A stretch of 64,000 nucleotides of DNA. Source: Schistosoma haematobium. Lineage: Eukaryota; Platyhelminthes; Trematoda; Strigeidida; Schistosomatidae. The DNA is taken from contig NC_067198.1 in assembly GCF_000699445.3 (NCBI RefSeq), forward strand, positions 5,056,801-5,120,800, given 5' to 3'. The notes under the pieces are model-generated. The model was not told the origin of the DNA. It worked only from the letters and a program-made list of their open reading frames with translations, and did no database searches. Shown here in pieces: positions 1-10,925 of this stretch. A program made the translations under genes and the position numbers. The stretch's first letter is position 1. Each line of letters opens with the position of its first letter.

Positions 1-107
1 CACTGTATCTCATCTCATCATATAACATAACTGATGAATAAGTTTGATGGTAATCACTAATAATTTCTCCAAATGACAAATGAAATGTAAAAGGTAAAAA
101 CCAATGA

Positions 108-190
108 GATGGTATTGTAGTGAACGAGAACACAATTAGAGACAATCGAATGTATTTGAATACAAAATTACAGAATATCTGAGAACCATA
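108..190 (+). mobile_element. LTR-like repeat fragment (same family as 35108-35625)
   Basis: About 80 bases centred on GACAATCGAATGTATTT match the minus-strand sequence near 35430-35515. That includes the GAACA-rich lead-in and the ATTACAGA-ATATCT continuation. The match is to an LTR-like repeat elsewhere in the window. The flanks 1-107 and 191-427 show nothing further. Confidence 0.4.
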
Positions 191-427
191 CAGGAAATAC
201 TCCACTTGCAACAAGTCAATCAATCATCTCAGAATTGATTGTTCTTTTGTTTCTACATCATTCATTATCTGTTCTCATTTTATTTTCTTCTAACTTAACC
301 ATCCACCACTTTCTATTGATAGTACATACTACTTATATCTGTCGATATCAGCAGCACACATCACAATATTACTTAAATTCCTGATTAAGTAGATTCACAA
401 TAACTTCTAAAGAAATTTTATGACGAA

Positions 428-745
428 GATAATGACCATTGGAGTTCAACTGTGTCTGTTATGAGATAGTAACTCAATGAAGACATTGGTTGATTTGTCG
501 CTCAATTTCGTGGATTAGTTGACGTTCGACATTACCGCAATTAGATACCGGCCGGCTCAATGGTCTACAAGCTAAGTGTTCGCGAGCGAGACTGACAGAT
601 TCTGGGCTCGAATCTCACAAGGCGGGATCGTAAAAGTTTTCACTTCTAAGGAGTCCCACAATAGGATGAAACAGTCATCCAATGCTTCCAGATTTTTCAT
701 GGTGATCTAGCTTCAATGGACTCATAATCTCAACTATTGAAAATA
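428..745 (+). mobile_element. family B hammerhead SINE copy, near complete 3' half
   Basis: The copy runs from the GGAGTTCAAC upstream region through a tRNA-like A box (CAATGGTCTA) and B box (GGCTCGAATCTC), then the hammerhead region and the tail ending CTCAACTATTGAA. The ribozyme core reads CTAAGGA instead of CTGAGGA (G5 lost), so this copy should be inactive. The order and wording match the other B copies. Confidence 0.8.
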
Positions 746-1172
746 ATTAGTTCAAAAGTTTAAGAAAACAGTTATGTATAATGATCACAATCTACAAGAT
801 GTTCAATATAAATCTGTTTCTTTTTTTGTAATTTTATCAATATTATATCCATACTTATATATGATACTTTCATACTTTGTTTAGTTCAAGCCAATCAAAA
901 TTAAATAACATAAAGATGTTTTAAAATCAGGTCAAAATAACAAAGAGAAGATTTTTTAGAGAGAAAACAAAAAGAAAAAAAGAAGGAGAAAAAAGGTTTT
1001 AGAAATTGATAGATCATTAGATAAATAGCATTATATTCTATTGAACAATCATTATGTTTATTAATTCTTTATTTAGAATGAATTTCATTCTATTTCATAA
1101 GGGACAATATAGAAAAAGAATTTAGTTTTTAAAATGATGTTTATTTATTAGAGAGATAACAACCTAACTTAT
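746..1172. other. unassigned AT-rich stretch
   Basis: Nothing recognisable is seen apart from a purine-rich run at about 945-1000. Confidence 0.6.
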
Positions 1173-1358
1173 ACATCTCTTAATCGAAGCACTGGACAAC
1201 CGTTTCGTCCTAGTATAAGACTTCTTAGAAGTGTGCATCAGTGATCCTGCAAGTGAAACTCGAACCCAGGATATTCGGTCTCACATGTGAACGCTTAACC
1301 TATAGAGCACTAAGCCGACTAGTATCCAACGGTGTTAATGTCTAACTTCAACCAACTC
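1173..1358 (-). mobile_element. family B copy, truncated
   Basis: Reading on the minus strand, the copy contains the 5' linker (GTTGAAGTTAGACATTAACA), the A and B boxes and the hammerhead region, and stops just past it. The core is CTAAGAA rather than CTGANGA, so the ribozyme is broken. Confidence 0.75.
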
Positions 1359-1565
1359 AATACATCTTTAGTGGAGAAAAAATTCATGGAGAAAAGAAAT
1401 TTATTCTCAATTACAATAATGAAATAATCATCGGAGTAGTTGCGTTACGTAACGATTTTATGATGTCACAGTGAATAAAAAGTAATATTGATTAACTGGA
1501 ATAAAGAGGATCATAATAATCCAAGTAATTATTCAATAAATCAAGCATTTGCTACGTTGGATACC

Positions 1566-1814
1566 ATTTGCAAAGAAGTTATATAATATATATAATATAC
1601 CCTTGTGGGCCAGGATAATTTTACATTGGTTTTTAGGAGAACCAGACACCATCCGGACTTTCATGTAAAAACCCAAACAGTACAGCTCAACCCCGTTTAA
1701 CAAGGGAACCAGACACCGTACAGGCTTTAACGCTACAATCTGAATAGTACAGCTCAATCCTGTGGCGCAACCACACAGGTATCAAGCACCCTGGTGAACC
1801 AATTTGCAAAGAAG
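1566..1814 (-). mobile_element. 223-bp insertion flanked by 13-bp duplication
   Basis: The direct repeat ATTTGCAAAGAAG occurs at 1566-1578 and 1802-1814, and flanks 1579-1801. The IR1 right arm has one copy of the target near 2484-2496 and no insert, which confirms an insertion. The insert has an AT-rich end at 1579-1600, so it probably reads on the minus strand with an A/T tail. Inside is a diverged direct duplication of about 65 bases, each unit with AACCAGACACC and CAGTACAGCTCAA-like segments. The family is unknown. It could be the 3' end of a LINE or a short SINE. Confidence 0.7.
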
Positions 1815-1843
1815 GCGCTAACAAAATATTTTGATAAACTGAT

Positions 1844-2345
1844 TTGAAGAAAGTACTGTCCTTAAAATTACAACTCTCAAATAATGCTACCAGAGGAATT
1901 GTAATTCAAAGGTTAAGAAATACAGTACGGAAAACATTTAGTGCAACCAAAGTGAATGTAGTTTTCTACAATCGTTCTATAATGAAAACCAGGCTATTTA
2001 AATTTGCCACATCCATGTGTATTTACCAATTCAAATGCTTTTGTTAAGCCAATTTTATAGGTCGTACAATTCGCCAAGTCCTTCATCGCACCATCCGTCT
2101 TGATTGAGCAAAGAACAAGTAAGAGTGATTGAGAGTTCTATTCACGTTTACTTGGTGAACACAGCTCATCAAGTTGAATTGAATAAAGCTTTTAAGATTA
2201 TCCACCATATTCAATCAATGGCTTAAGAGTTCGCCTTTTGCACATTGCTAAAACCATTGGTATTCAAGTTCACAAATCAAACCACTGCATTCAAAAGAAG
2301 TTTATACAATCAATCTTATTACCTTGACCATCGGTATAGGAGTGA
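1844..2345 (+). pseudogene. Penelope-like element C-terminus (GIY-YIG region), decayed
   Basis: The plus-strand translation gives the linker that precedes the GIY-YIG nuclease in Penelope-like retroelements: an open 67-residue piece ending MCIYQFKC, then a stop, then FIGRTIRQ. After further stops come pieces resembling HLVNTGHQV and IAKTIGIQ. This pattern (CxC, FIGRT, a GHxV-like helix) is typical of PLE C-termini. Stops and frameshifts show it is dead. It lies in the loop of IR1. Confidence 0.6.
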
Positions 2346-2632
2346 GTTGGTAACAGAACTTTAGTAAACTCTTTTCGCATTTCTTCTACTTTTTGTATCT
2401 TACTTATTCTCAACATTCATCTATTGATTCTTACAATAACTACTATATTACTGACCATTCATCAAAATATTTTGTTACCTTCTTCTTTGTAAATGGTATC
2501 CAACGTAGCAACTGCTTGATTTATTGAATAATTACTTGGATTATTATGATACTCTTTATTCCAGCTATGCAATCACTGTGACACTATACAATTGTTACGT
2601 AGCGCACCTACTCCGATGATTATTATTACCAG

Positions 2633-2965
2633 TGGAGTTCAAACAAGTCTGTTGTGAGATAGGAACTCACTGAAGACAATGGTGTACGGTGGCGCAACTT
2701 CGTGGATTGGTTGAAGTTAGACATTAACACCGTTGGATGCCGGCCGGCTCAGTGGTCTAATGGTTAAGTGCTCGCGCGCGAAACCAGTAGGTCCTGGGTT
2801 CGAAACCCGCGAGGTGCGGGGTCGTGGGTGCGCACCGCTGAGGAGCCCCATACTAGGACGAAACGGCCGTCCAGTGCTTCCAGGTTTCCAATGGTGGTCT
2901 AGCTTCAATTGATTCATGATTTCAACTTGTGAAATTTCTAAAAATCTCCACAAAACCCATTCTAA
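2633..2965 (+). mobile_element. family B copy inserted in IR1 right arm
   Basis: This copy has the full set: GGAGTTCAA linker, A box CAGTGGTCTAATGG, B box GGTTCGAAACCC, the hammerhead, the tail and CCACAAAACCC. It splits IR1 between ATTATT duplications, and the left arm near 1427-1437 shows the empty site. It is one of the less decayed copies. Confidence 0.85.
2832..2877 (+). ncRNA. hammerhead ribozyme, family B (core intact)
   Basis: The core is CTGAGGA (2838-2844) and GAAA (2860-2863), with cleavage expected after GTC at 2871. Stem I pairs GCACCG with CAGTGC with one C-A mismatch. Stem II has one mismatch (GCCC against GGAC). Stem III is the short self-complementary ACGGCCGT. All invariant core bases are present, so weak activity is possible. 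Confidence 0.6.
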
Positions 2966-2985
2966 TAATATTATTTCATTATTGT

Positions 2986-3854
2986 AAACTATACATATCT
3001 AAATATGAGTGTAGGGTAATGATGAAAAGCTAATTGAGAAGTGTTATCTCCAGACGAAGAATAAATGAATGATAACTGTTAGGAATAACTTATGCATTAA
3101 TATTATACGAATATTCTTATTGTATAACTATTAAGTGACCATAAAATATGTATATTCTTATTCCTTTCATTATTATAAGCTTTTATTTGAATTATTGACT
3201 ATTATCCTACGACTTACTATTCTTCAGATATTCTCAAATTATTAGTAATAGTCTCTCATACTCACAGCCAATTTTGGCTTGATCTTGTATAAATGTGTAT
3301 TTAGAAGGTTTGTCTAACTGTTTATGATTAGAAAAGTATATGGACAATCTTCGAAAGAATTTCAACGTACCTATTGACTTAGATTTGTTTAATTGCAGTT
3401 TGTCTTTAATAATTAAACTCCTAATATATATGAAGGGGTTTGTGAAGATTTATTTAATTTGTAGATTGCATTTTTCGCAAACTGATCACATTTGGAGACG
3501 ATTAAAAGCCAGGGAGTACTGGAAAGTTGTTCTACTTTAGCGTACGCCTCCTCATCAGTAGGCACATATAAACCGAATCAGGGGTCCTATGTAGAGTCTT
3601 CAAGTTTTTTAAGTAGATGGTTAACCACTGAGACCATTGTGTTGGTAACCACTAGTACAATTTCAACCTCAGTGGATTAACGATAAACGAATACAATTGT
3701 TAACAAGTGTTTCACTCCCAACTCACTAGTATCTCAAGTAATTTAGTGTGCTGATTATTGTAATTTACTTTATCAGGGTTTCGTGGAGATCATAGACTGG
3801 TCTCATTCTCATTCCATTCTGTTTATTCATTCAAATAATGATCAAGTTAAATTC
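2986..3854. other. unassigned stretch
   Basis: AT-rich to about 3480, then a more GC-balanced piece (3480-3680) with two short overlapping open frames that match no family I know. No splice pattern or repeat is supported. Confidence 0.55.
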
Positions 3855-4165
3855 ACTTAGTGTTGTTTTACTTGCATCTCCCTATTGTTATTTAGGACTG
3901 CAATTCATCAGTCTCATGTTCACATATGCGCATTCTGTGAGAACTCCCTCGATATAGCCTTAAGTCACAAGCTTTATAAGCAAAGATTGACTCAGTAGAT
4001 AATTGGATAACGTGATGGTATTTGAAGAGAACGGTACTGGGTTCAATTCCCAGATTGAACATCAACTCTGAGATGCAGGTACATCCAACTGACGAGTCCT
4101 AAATAGGACGAAACGCGCGTCCTGAATTCCACTGCTAGCCACTATCCATCTTTGTTTATTTCCAA
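3855..4165 (+). mobile_element. Sm-alpha fold-back: inverted 3' part then direct 5' part
   Basis: 3855-3986 is the Sm-alpha 3' region on the minus strand (TTATTTAGGACTGCAATT and the AAGCTT-type segment). 3987-4165 is the plus-strand 5' part: GACTCAGTAG, the B-box-like GGGTTCAATTCCC, the hammerhead and CACTGCTAGCCAC. Sm-alpha is the schistosome tRNA-related SINE known to carry a hammerhead ribozyme. The inverted arrangement recurs in other copies here. Confidence 0.85.
4083..4130 (+). ncRNA. hammerhead ribozyme of Sm-alpha
   Basis: The core is CTGACGA (4089-4095), stem II is GTCC/GGAC closed by TAAAT, then GAAA (4110-4113), the short stem III ACGCGCGT, and GTC (4119-4121) with cleavage after 4121. 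Stem I (TCCAA with CTGAA) has two mismatches against the known Sm-alpha pairing TCCAG/CTGGA. All catalytic bases are present, but the substrate helix is weakened. Confidence 0.8.
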
Positions 4166-4630
4166 TAATAACAGAATCAACTTATAGTGTTAATAATCTT
4201 TTTATAGAAAAACAGAAGCATAAAATAATGATGACGGTGAATCATATATTGGTACAAGAAAAAAGAAGGTCATCCATTCATTTGGAAAGAACTACAGAGA
4301 GAAAGTGTATCCATGTGTTTATGTTTGTTTGTTTGTGTGTGTGTGTGTGAAAGAGAGAGAGTGAGTGAGGGCGGTAGTGAAAAATCTGTAAGAGAAAGAA
4401 ACATTTTAGTAAACAAGCTAATCAATAAATAAGACAGCCCAGATACGAAAAAAATTGAACGTTTTTTTCACGAAAAGTCATGTATTATATTGATTATATA
4501 AAATATTTACAGTTCATAATGTTTGTAGATAAATATTTTGATGAAATTTATGCTACATTGCTTTAGAGTTCTATGTAATAGATCATTCGTCACTAAAGGA
4601 CGTTTTCACATCAATACAAGATGGTTTCCT
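4166..4630. other. spacer with TG/GA microsatellite
   Basis: A TG run followed by a GA-rich run sits at about 4320-4375. Nothing else is recognised. Confidence 0.6.
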
Positions 4631-6480
4631 CCTTACCCTATGTAGAAAAGCATGAACCAACTAACAGTATTCTCTATCAAACATTGTTTTGGACAATGCT
4701 TTTCAGTCCTTTCTAGTTGTTATTCATCATTTTGATATCTGCTTCCAATTCTTGATGAAGTATGTTGTTCGGCTTTCCACTTTTCTGTTTTTTTTCAGAA
4801 ACCTAAGTTACGGCACCGTGATACACTTTGACGGTCTTCACAATGTATGTTCTATCTGCCTCCAGAATCTCTTCTTAATTTCCTCTTCATATGGATGCTG
4901 ATTTGTTTCCTTACATAGTATTGAAGATTCTCACTTTGATATTGGTTGACAGTTGCTTTGAGTTTCATATGTTCTTCAACAGTAGGAGTGCTGTCCTTGC
5001 TTTGCCAATCCTCGTCTTTACATTTACATCAGATCCTCTACCTTCATTTACGATGCCTTCCATGGAGATGTTTGAAAGTTTCCACCTGTTCCATAGATTC
5101 TCTATCAAGTATGATTGGAGTGGAGTTGTTCTGATGTATTTTAAGATCCTCATTTTCTCTCATGTATGTTGAGGCTCATTGTTTTACAGGTTGCCGCTAT
5201 GCTGACTGCCTTCACCTGTATTTGTTGGTGTGTATGGAATAGACGAGCTAGGTCATTTGGGAAGTTTGAAATGTCTGAATGCATCCAGACTGTCCAACGT
5301 ATTCCATGCTTCCTATGAGATATTATGGTTTTCACAATCCAATCGACTACCAGAAGGAAGTAAAAGAGCGAGAGTAAGTATCCTAGTCAAACACCAGTAC
5401 TCACTTAGAATACATCAGTGAACTGTCCTCCATGCACAACTTTACAGTGTAGTCCGTCGTATCAATTCCGGATAATGTCGATGATGTTCTTATGTACATC
5501 ATATTGTCGAAGAAGGTTCCATAATGTTCTCCTGTTCATATTGTCAAATGCCTTCCCATAATCAAAGAAGTTGATGTATAGTGATAAATTCTATTCAATT
5601 GATTGTTCAACAATGATTCGTAGTGTTGCGATTTGGTCTGTAAACGTCCGATCCTCAAAGAATTCAGCCTGTTGATCTCACAATTAAGCGTCTACCGAAT
5701 CTTTCATCGTATTGAACTAATAAATCTTCTGACTGAACGCTTGATTCGGTCGCTCAAGCTTTTTAGTAACCCCGAGGCTAAATCTACACGACAACTTGAA
5801 CACGAGAGAAAAGGATGGGTAATCATCCAATCGAAAATGTGACACGTGACTCTTCACTGTCTAGATGTTTCTGAGATACTTCAATTTAGTGCTGATTGGA
5901 TAAAATGTTTCCTAGCGTTTTCATGACCCCTTTGGGTTATTTTCGAGGAATTTTCTGGGTCTCTCCAACATCAACAACACTCTGTTGTAAAATTTTCCTG
6001 ATGTTGATTTGATGCCTCAGTAGTCCACACACGTGCTCAGATGATCGCCTTTCTTTGATGATGATGAGTCCTCATTTCCAGTCTGTCGGTGGTACTTGTT
6101 CTTCCTCTCAAATCTTATTGAATAGAACGTGGAACAACTTCGCATTTACGTCTGTTTGACATCAGTGCTTCAGTTGGTATGTTGTCACGTCTTTCTGCTA
6201 CCTTTACAATCTTGACGCCTATGTTGATTTCTTCAATCGTTGGTAAGTCGACATATAAAGGAACGTCTGCGTGTGCTGCCTCGATGTTCGGTCAGTTCAG
6301 TAGGGCCAGTGTATTCGAGAATTATCCAAAGTGTTCTCGCCACCTATTCCTCTGTTCTCGAATAGCAGTGGTCAGCTTGCCTTCTTTTTTCTTGACTGAT
6401 CGCTCGGGTTTACTATATTCCCCCTGTCAGCCACCTCGTTGAGTCACATAATTGTCTGATGTTTCTTTCTAGCATATTGA
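4631..6480 (-). pseudogene. RTE-clade LINE relic, reverse-transcriptase part
   Basis: The minus strand reads through a decayed non-LTR retrotransposon like the schistosome RTE-type elements. From 6480 downwards: the linker before the RT, the region equivalent to YEKAFD near 5555-5570, the RT catalytic box decayed to FPNDLARL (FADD lost) near 5240-5260, then the segment DVNVKTRIGKARTAL near 5000-5040, and the 3' region to about 4640. The endonuclease domain is missing. Frameshifts are numerous. Confidence 0.75.
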
Positions 6481-6627
6481 AAACAAAATGGTTAGTGACA
6501 ATTATATGACGAGTTATTTCAGAAATGACATTGTGTAATCGATGAGAGGCATAGGAATTATTGTTAAAATAAAAAGAAACTGTCACCAAAAATTGGGAGT
6601 AAGTGGGAATCGGACTAAACAGGTGAT

Positions 6628-6673
6628 TATTATTATTATTATTATTATTATCATTATTATTATTATTATTATT
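6628..6673. repeat. TTA trinucleotide microsatellite
   Basis: An almost pure ATT/TTA run with one interruption lies directly before the Sm-alpha fragment at 6668. Confidence 0.95.
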
Positions 6674-6783
6674 TAAGTTTGAAGCGAATGGTATTGGGTT
6701 CGGGTCGCGGAGTGGACATCAACTCTAGGATGCAGGTACATCCAGCTGACGAGTCCCAAATAGCACGAAACGCTCTTAGAATC
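6668..6783 (+). mobile_element. Sm-alpha fragment ending inside the hammerhead
   Basis: This copy starts at the GTTTGAAGCGAAT segment and contains the B-box-like GGGTTCGGGTCGC. The hammerhead 5' half reads CATCCAGCTGACGAGTCCC, and the copy stops at GAAACGCTC within stem III. One stem II base is changed (AGCAC). It is followed at once by Sm-alpha in the opposite direction. Confidence 0.8.
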
Positions 6784-6784
6784 A

Positions 6785-7000
6785 TGACTTGTTATTTAGG
6801 ACTGCAATTGACCGGTCTCATGTTAACATATGTGCATCGTGTGTGGATTGCATCGATATTGCCTCAAATCACAAGCTTTTTAGCAAAGATGGATGATGGC
6901 TAACAGTGGAATCCAGAACTCGCGTTTTATCCTATTTAAGACACATCAACTGGATGTAACTACATCTCAGAGTTAATGTTCCCTTTACGACTCGAACCCA
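6785..7000 (-). mobile_element. Sm-alpha copy in IR2 left arm
   Basis: The minus strand reads from the B-box region (GGGTTCGAGTCGTAAAGGGA) through a decayed hammerhead to the TCCTAAATAACA 3' segment. The core is TTGATGT and the GAAA box is AAAA-like, so the ribozyme is dead. Confidence 0.8.
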
Positions 7001-7040
7001 GTTCGTTCTTACTACTTTTATATTACTATTATTATTATTA

Positions 7041-7092
<52 letters not shown>

Positions 7093-8007
7093 GATTTGAT
7101 CTTATTACATTTAATTCAATATTGTAATAGAAGCATTGCGTAATCACATTTTTATTTCGAATCAATCCAATTAATATAAATCATAATAATGATGATGAAA
7201 ACTAACTATTTAATTAAATAATAATCAATAAACATTAGTAATTTGATTTTATTCAAAATCAATATTTAAGATGATTAGTTTAGATCTGATTATTTGATCA
7301 GGGTTCATTTTATTTTTATGTTAAGCAAAAAGAAAAAAACCATTCACCCAATCTCACACGAGTTTTTCCTAAAGCTGAATTCAGATCTTGATACAAACTA
7401 ATCTCATATTGTACAGTATATATATAAACTATTATGATTCTTATTAGTATAGGGTTGTGGAGATTAATAAGTTATTGATTGAGATCATGAACTGATTGAT
7501 GTTAGACCACCACTGAAAACCTGGAAGCACTGAACGGTCGTTTCGTTCTATTGTGGGACACCTCAGCGGTGCGCATCCACGATCCCACAAGCGGCAGTCA
7601 AATACAGGGCCTTCAGTGTCGCGCGCGAACGCTCAATGTAGTAGACCACTGAGCCGACATCCAACGGAGCTAATATCTAGCCTCAAACAATCCATGAAAT
7701 TGCGTGACCATCTTCCATTGTACTGAGGTAGATACCTGTCTCTACCCGACATGGATTAGTTCCACTGGTCACAGCTTAACATAAAAATAAAATGAACCCT
7801 GATCAAATAATCAGATCTAAACTAATCATCTTAAATATTGATTTTGAATAAAATCAAATTACTAATGTTTATTGATTATTATTTAATTAAATAGTTAGTT
7901 TTCATCATCATTATTATGATTTATATTAATTGGATTGATTCGAAATAAAAATGTGATTACGCAATGCTTCTATTACAATATTGAATTAAATGTAATAAGA
8001 TCAAATC

Positions 8008-8072
<65 letters not shown>

Positions 8073-8312
8073 GTAATATAAAAGTAGTAAGAACGAACTG
8101 GGTTCGAGTCGTAAAGGGAACATTAACTCTGAGATGTAGTTACATCCAGTTGATGTGTCTTAAATAGGATAAAACGCGAGTTCTGGATTCCACTGTTAGC
8201 CATCATCCATCTTTGCTAAAAAAAGCTTGTGATTTGAGGCAATATCGATGCAATCCACACACGATGCACATATGTTAACATGAGACTCATGAATTGCAGT
8301 CCTAAATAACAA
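6790..8312. repeat. near-perfect inverted repeat IR2
   Basis: Left arm 6790-7326 and right arm 7774-8312 are almost identical on opposite strands. Paired positions sum to 15100 or 15099 across the parts I checked, so indels are tiny outside the microsatellite. Each arm holds, in mirror order, a non-Sm-alpha segment of about 230 bases, an AAT/ATT microsatellite (about 7021-7092 and 8010-8072) and an Sm-alpha copy. The spacer (7327-7773) holds a minus-strand family B copy. Confidence 0.9.
7441..7773 (-). mobile_element. family B copy in IR2 spacer
   Basis: This is a full-length-like minus-strand copy with tail, hammerhead (7533-7580), boxes and linker. The core reads CTGAGGT (A9 changed), so it should be inactive. 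As the only large insert between the arms, it would form the loop of a folded IR2 transcript. Confidence 0.75.
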
Positions 8313-8560
8313 TGGGAAGATACAAGTAAAACAATACCAAGTGAATATAACTTCATCCCATTGCACAAGCAGGTGGATATCAGGACTCAGTAACTAGGTG
8401 GATAACGCGATGGCGTTTGAAGCGAACTGTACTCAGTTTGAATTCTAGAGTGAACATTAACTCTGAGATGATGAGTCCTAAATAGGATAAGACGCGAGTT
8501 CTGAGTTCCACTACTAGTCATTATCCATCTTTGTTTATAATGCTTGTGAATTAAGACAAT
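8100..8560 (+). mobile_element. Sm-alpha head-to-tail dimer
   Basis: A first unit (8100-8330, shared with the IR2 right arm) ends in the 3' segment GGGAAGATACAAGTAAAACA. A linker of about 40 bases follows, and a second unit starts at ATCAGGACTCAGTAAC and runs to 8560. The second hammerhead has lost its 5' stem I strand. A diverged repeat of the IR2 non-Sm-alpha segment follows at 8555-8668. Confidence 0.75.
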
Positions 8561-8684
8561 AATTATTATGATTTATATTAGTTTGACTTATTCAAAGTAA
8601 GAACGATTAAGTAATGCTTCTATTACAACACTGAATTAAATCTAATAAGATCAAATCTAACAATAATAATAATCTAATAATTGA

Positions 8685-8905
8685 ATTCATGAGTCAATTG
8701 AAGCTAAACCATCATAGAAAATCTGAAAGCATTAGACTGTTGTTTCGTCCTAGTGTGGACTTCCTCAGCAATGCACACCCACAATCCTGCCCCACGAGAT
8801 TCGAACCCAGGACCTATCGGTCTCGTGCTCGAACACTTAATCTCTAGACCACTGAGCCAACCAGTATCTAACAGTGTTAATGTCTAACTTCAACCAATCC
8901 ACGAA
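8685..8905 (-). mobile_element. family B copy
   Basis: The minus-strand copy runs from the linker GTTGAAGTTAGACATTAACA through the boxes and hammerhead to the tail. The hammerhead (8729-8774) has stem I paired GCATTG/TAATGC and a good CTGAGGA core, but an extra A between the core and stem II. Confidence 0.8.
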
Positions 8906-9228
8906 TAACAATAATAATCAAATAAAAATAATAAGAATGAACTTTTTTTAGAAAAATGTTTACTGTTGTAAGAAAATTAACCAAATAAGTAATATCTTAA
9001 AATATTTACAAAATAAAGTGACCAAATAGAAATAGATTAGATTTGTTGTTATATTGTAGTATTGTATTTGGTTATATTACTATTTGTTATTTTATTTCAC
9101 TCGAACAGGTCATAATCATATTGATTTGTGTCAATGTTTAAGTTGGATGGATACAAATAATCATATACAGATATTTATATCATAAGAATAGTTGTATTCT
9201 ATTAATTGTTTGAAGTTAAATTATCAAA
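8906..9228. other. unassigned AT-rich stretch
   Basis: No open frame, repeat copy or motif is recognised. Confidence 0.6.
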
Positions 9229-9840
9229 AGGGGATTTTGTGGAGACTTTAATCATTTTAATAGTTGAATTTATGAATCAATTGAAGCTAGATCACCATGG
9301 AAAACCTAGAAGGACTGGACGGCCGTTTCATCCTAGTATGCGACTCTTCAACAATGCGCATCCATGATTTCACTTCATGAGATTCAATTGACTCATGAAT
9401 TCAACTGTTAAATTACTATAATATCCACAAAACCCCTCTTTCATTATAATCAATATATGCTCACTAGTCACTGTCTCCAAGAGCTGTTTCGTGGAGTCCT
9501 AGTGAGAAGCCGTGACCAGTGGAGTTCAACCAGATCTGTTGTGAAATAGTAACTCACTGAAAACAATGGTGTATATGTCGCTCAATTCGGTGGATTAGTT
9601 GAAGTTAGACATTACCACTGTTGGATACCAGCCGGCCCAGTGGTCTGGAGGTTAAGTGTTCGTACGCGAGTTCAATTAGCCCTAGGTCCGAATCAGGAGA
9701 GGCCGGATTGTAGATGTGCACTGATAAGGAATCCTATACTAAGATGAAACGGCCGTCCAATGCTTCCAGGTTTCCCATAATGGTTCAGATCCAATTAATT
9801 TATTAATTCAACTAATACATTAATTTATTACTAATACGAT
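9229..9840 (+). mobile_element. family B fold-back plus full monomer
   Basis: 9229-9395 is the inverted tail and hammerhead part, starting at GGGGATTTTGTGGAGA. It flips into the direct tail (ending CCACAAAACCCC, about 9396-9450), which is followed by a complete direct monomer beginning TATGCTCACTAGTCACTG. Both hammerheads are mutated in the core. This is the same plan as 60586-61130. Confidence 0.75.
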
Positions 9841-10639
9841 GGGTCTGTGGAGATGGTCGGATTATTTAGGCGACAGCAAGAACTGGCCTTAGATAAGAAG
9901 CCACTAAAAATCAGGAATTATTGAATAACTGTGACGTCTTAGTATGGCATTCCTCATCAATACTGGGATCAAACCCAGGATCTACAAGTGTGTCAGAGAG
10001 TGCCTAAACTTCATACCATCCAGTTGGTATCTTGAGATCTACATGTCATAATATCGTGTAATTATCTTTTTGCGCCATTGGTAAGCAAGTATCTCACTGC
10101 CTCCACGGCAGGACTCCACTAAATTAGAAGTCCGGTGGTTTATGAGTGCTCACTAGAACAAAATCAATGTTCAGTACACCTTGGATAATCTACAATTGGA
10201 CTACTAGATCACTCACCGTACACTAATCAATCAATGTAAATTTATTCACACATTCAACAAATCTATCATATTTATTTTATTTGCAATTTATTAGGTCAGC
10301 CCGTATGTTTCGTGATAAACAGGAAGTTACGGTATACACAAATTATGTTCATATATCCATAACGAAATAAGCAGCTAACAGTTAAAGTTGACCTAAATCG
10401 ATACCATGACCTTTTAGGTTCACTACTACAGCAATACTGATTACTGTGATGTTTCTAATCTCAGTATTATTACTACCTGGTGTAGCTCTCATCTCTACAG
10501 TATCGTAGTATATTAGTTGTCAAATTATCTAACCAAGTTACGTCAAATATCGTATTATTAGCAATGTTTATCATCATCCCTAATTTAAACCTCAATGTTA
10601 TACAAATTCTAACTCTAATTAGTGATGGCAATGATTAAG
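9841..10639. other. mostly unassigned; possible decayed tRNA-like repeat
   Basis: 9846-10160 resembles a very decayed minus-strand family B or similar tRNA-derived piece: a GTGGAGAT lead, a TCTTAGTATGGCATTCCTCA segment and a reversed B-box-like CAAACCCAGGATC. From 10160 to 10639 I see nothing. Confidence 0.35.
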
Positions 10640-10925
10640 TACGCTTAGTTTCTTTACAGAAAGTAAGTGGCATTCACTCTTTGTGTTCTCTTAAATTCTA
10701 ATCTTCTGAATTTTTCATGTCCCTCTTTTCTTCTCTTTCCAAATATTTTTCACTGGATTATACTCCTTGAATAACATCTTCAAACTCTATCTTACTGTTT
10801 ATTGCTTATAATTTAACTACCTCTACCACTATAGAATTTGAATAGACAATTGTATCTCTGTGCTAATGTGGTATGACAAGTCGAACTGATGCACATACGT
10901 ATGAAGTTCTACGTTGTTGCTGATT
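10640..10925 (+). mobile_element. diverged LINE 3' end (TGAC-tail family)
   Basis: The last part, about 10855-10920 (CTAATGTGGTATGACAAG through CTACGTTGTTGCTGA), matches the 3' ends at 37735-37800 and 58140-58205. Upstream similarity is weak, so the start is uncertain. Confidence 0.45.

Larger units (their letters stand above)
1416..2985. repeat. inverted repeat IR1 with PLE relic in loop
   Basis: The left arm is about 1416-1838 and the right arm about 2458-2985; they match on opposite strands. Each arm has taken one later insertion: 1579-1801 in the left, and a family B copy (about 2633-2965) in the right. The opposite arm keeps the matching empty site in each case. The loop (1839-2457) holds a decayed Penelope-like C-terminus. 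Outer target duplications are not evident. Confidence 0.75.

Noticed and set aside
6733..6783. Sm-alpha hammerhead at 6733 as an active ribozyme
   Set aside because: The copy ends inside stem III before the cleavage site and has a stem II mismatch.
6932..7165. Frame with a run of isoleucine and asparagine codons
   Set aside because: It is a translated ATT/AAT microsatellite; the plus-strand frame at 59181-59426 is likewise a microsatellite product.
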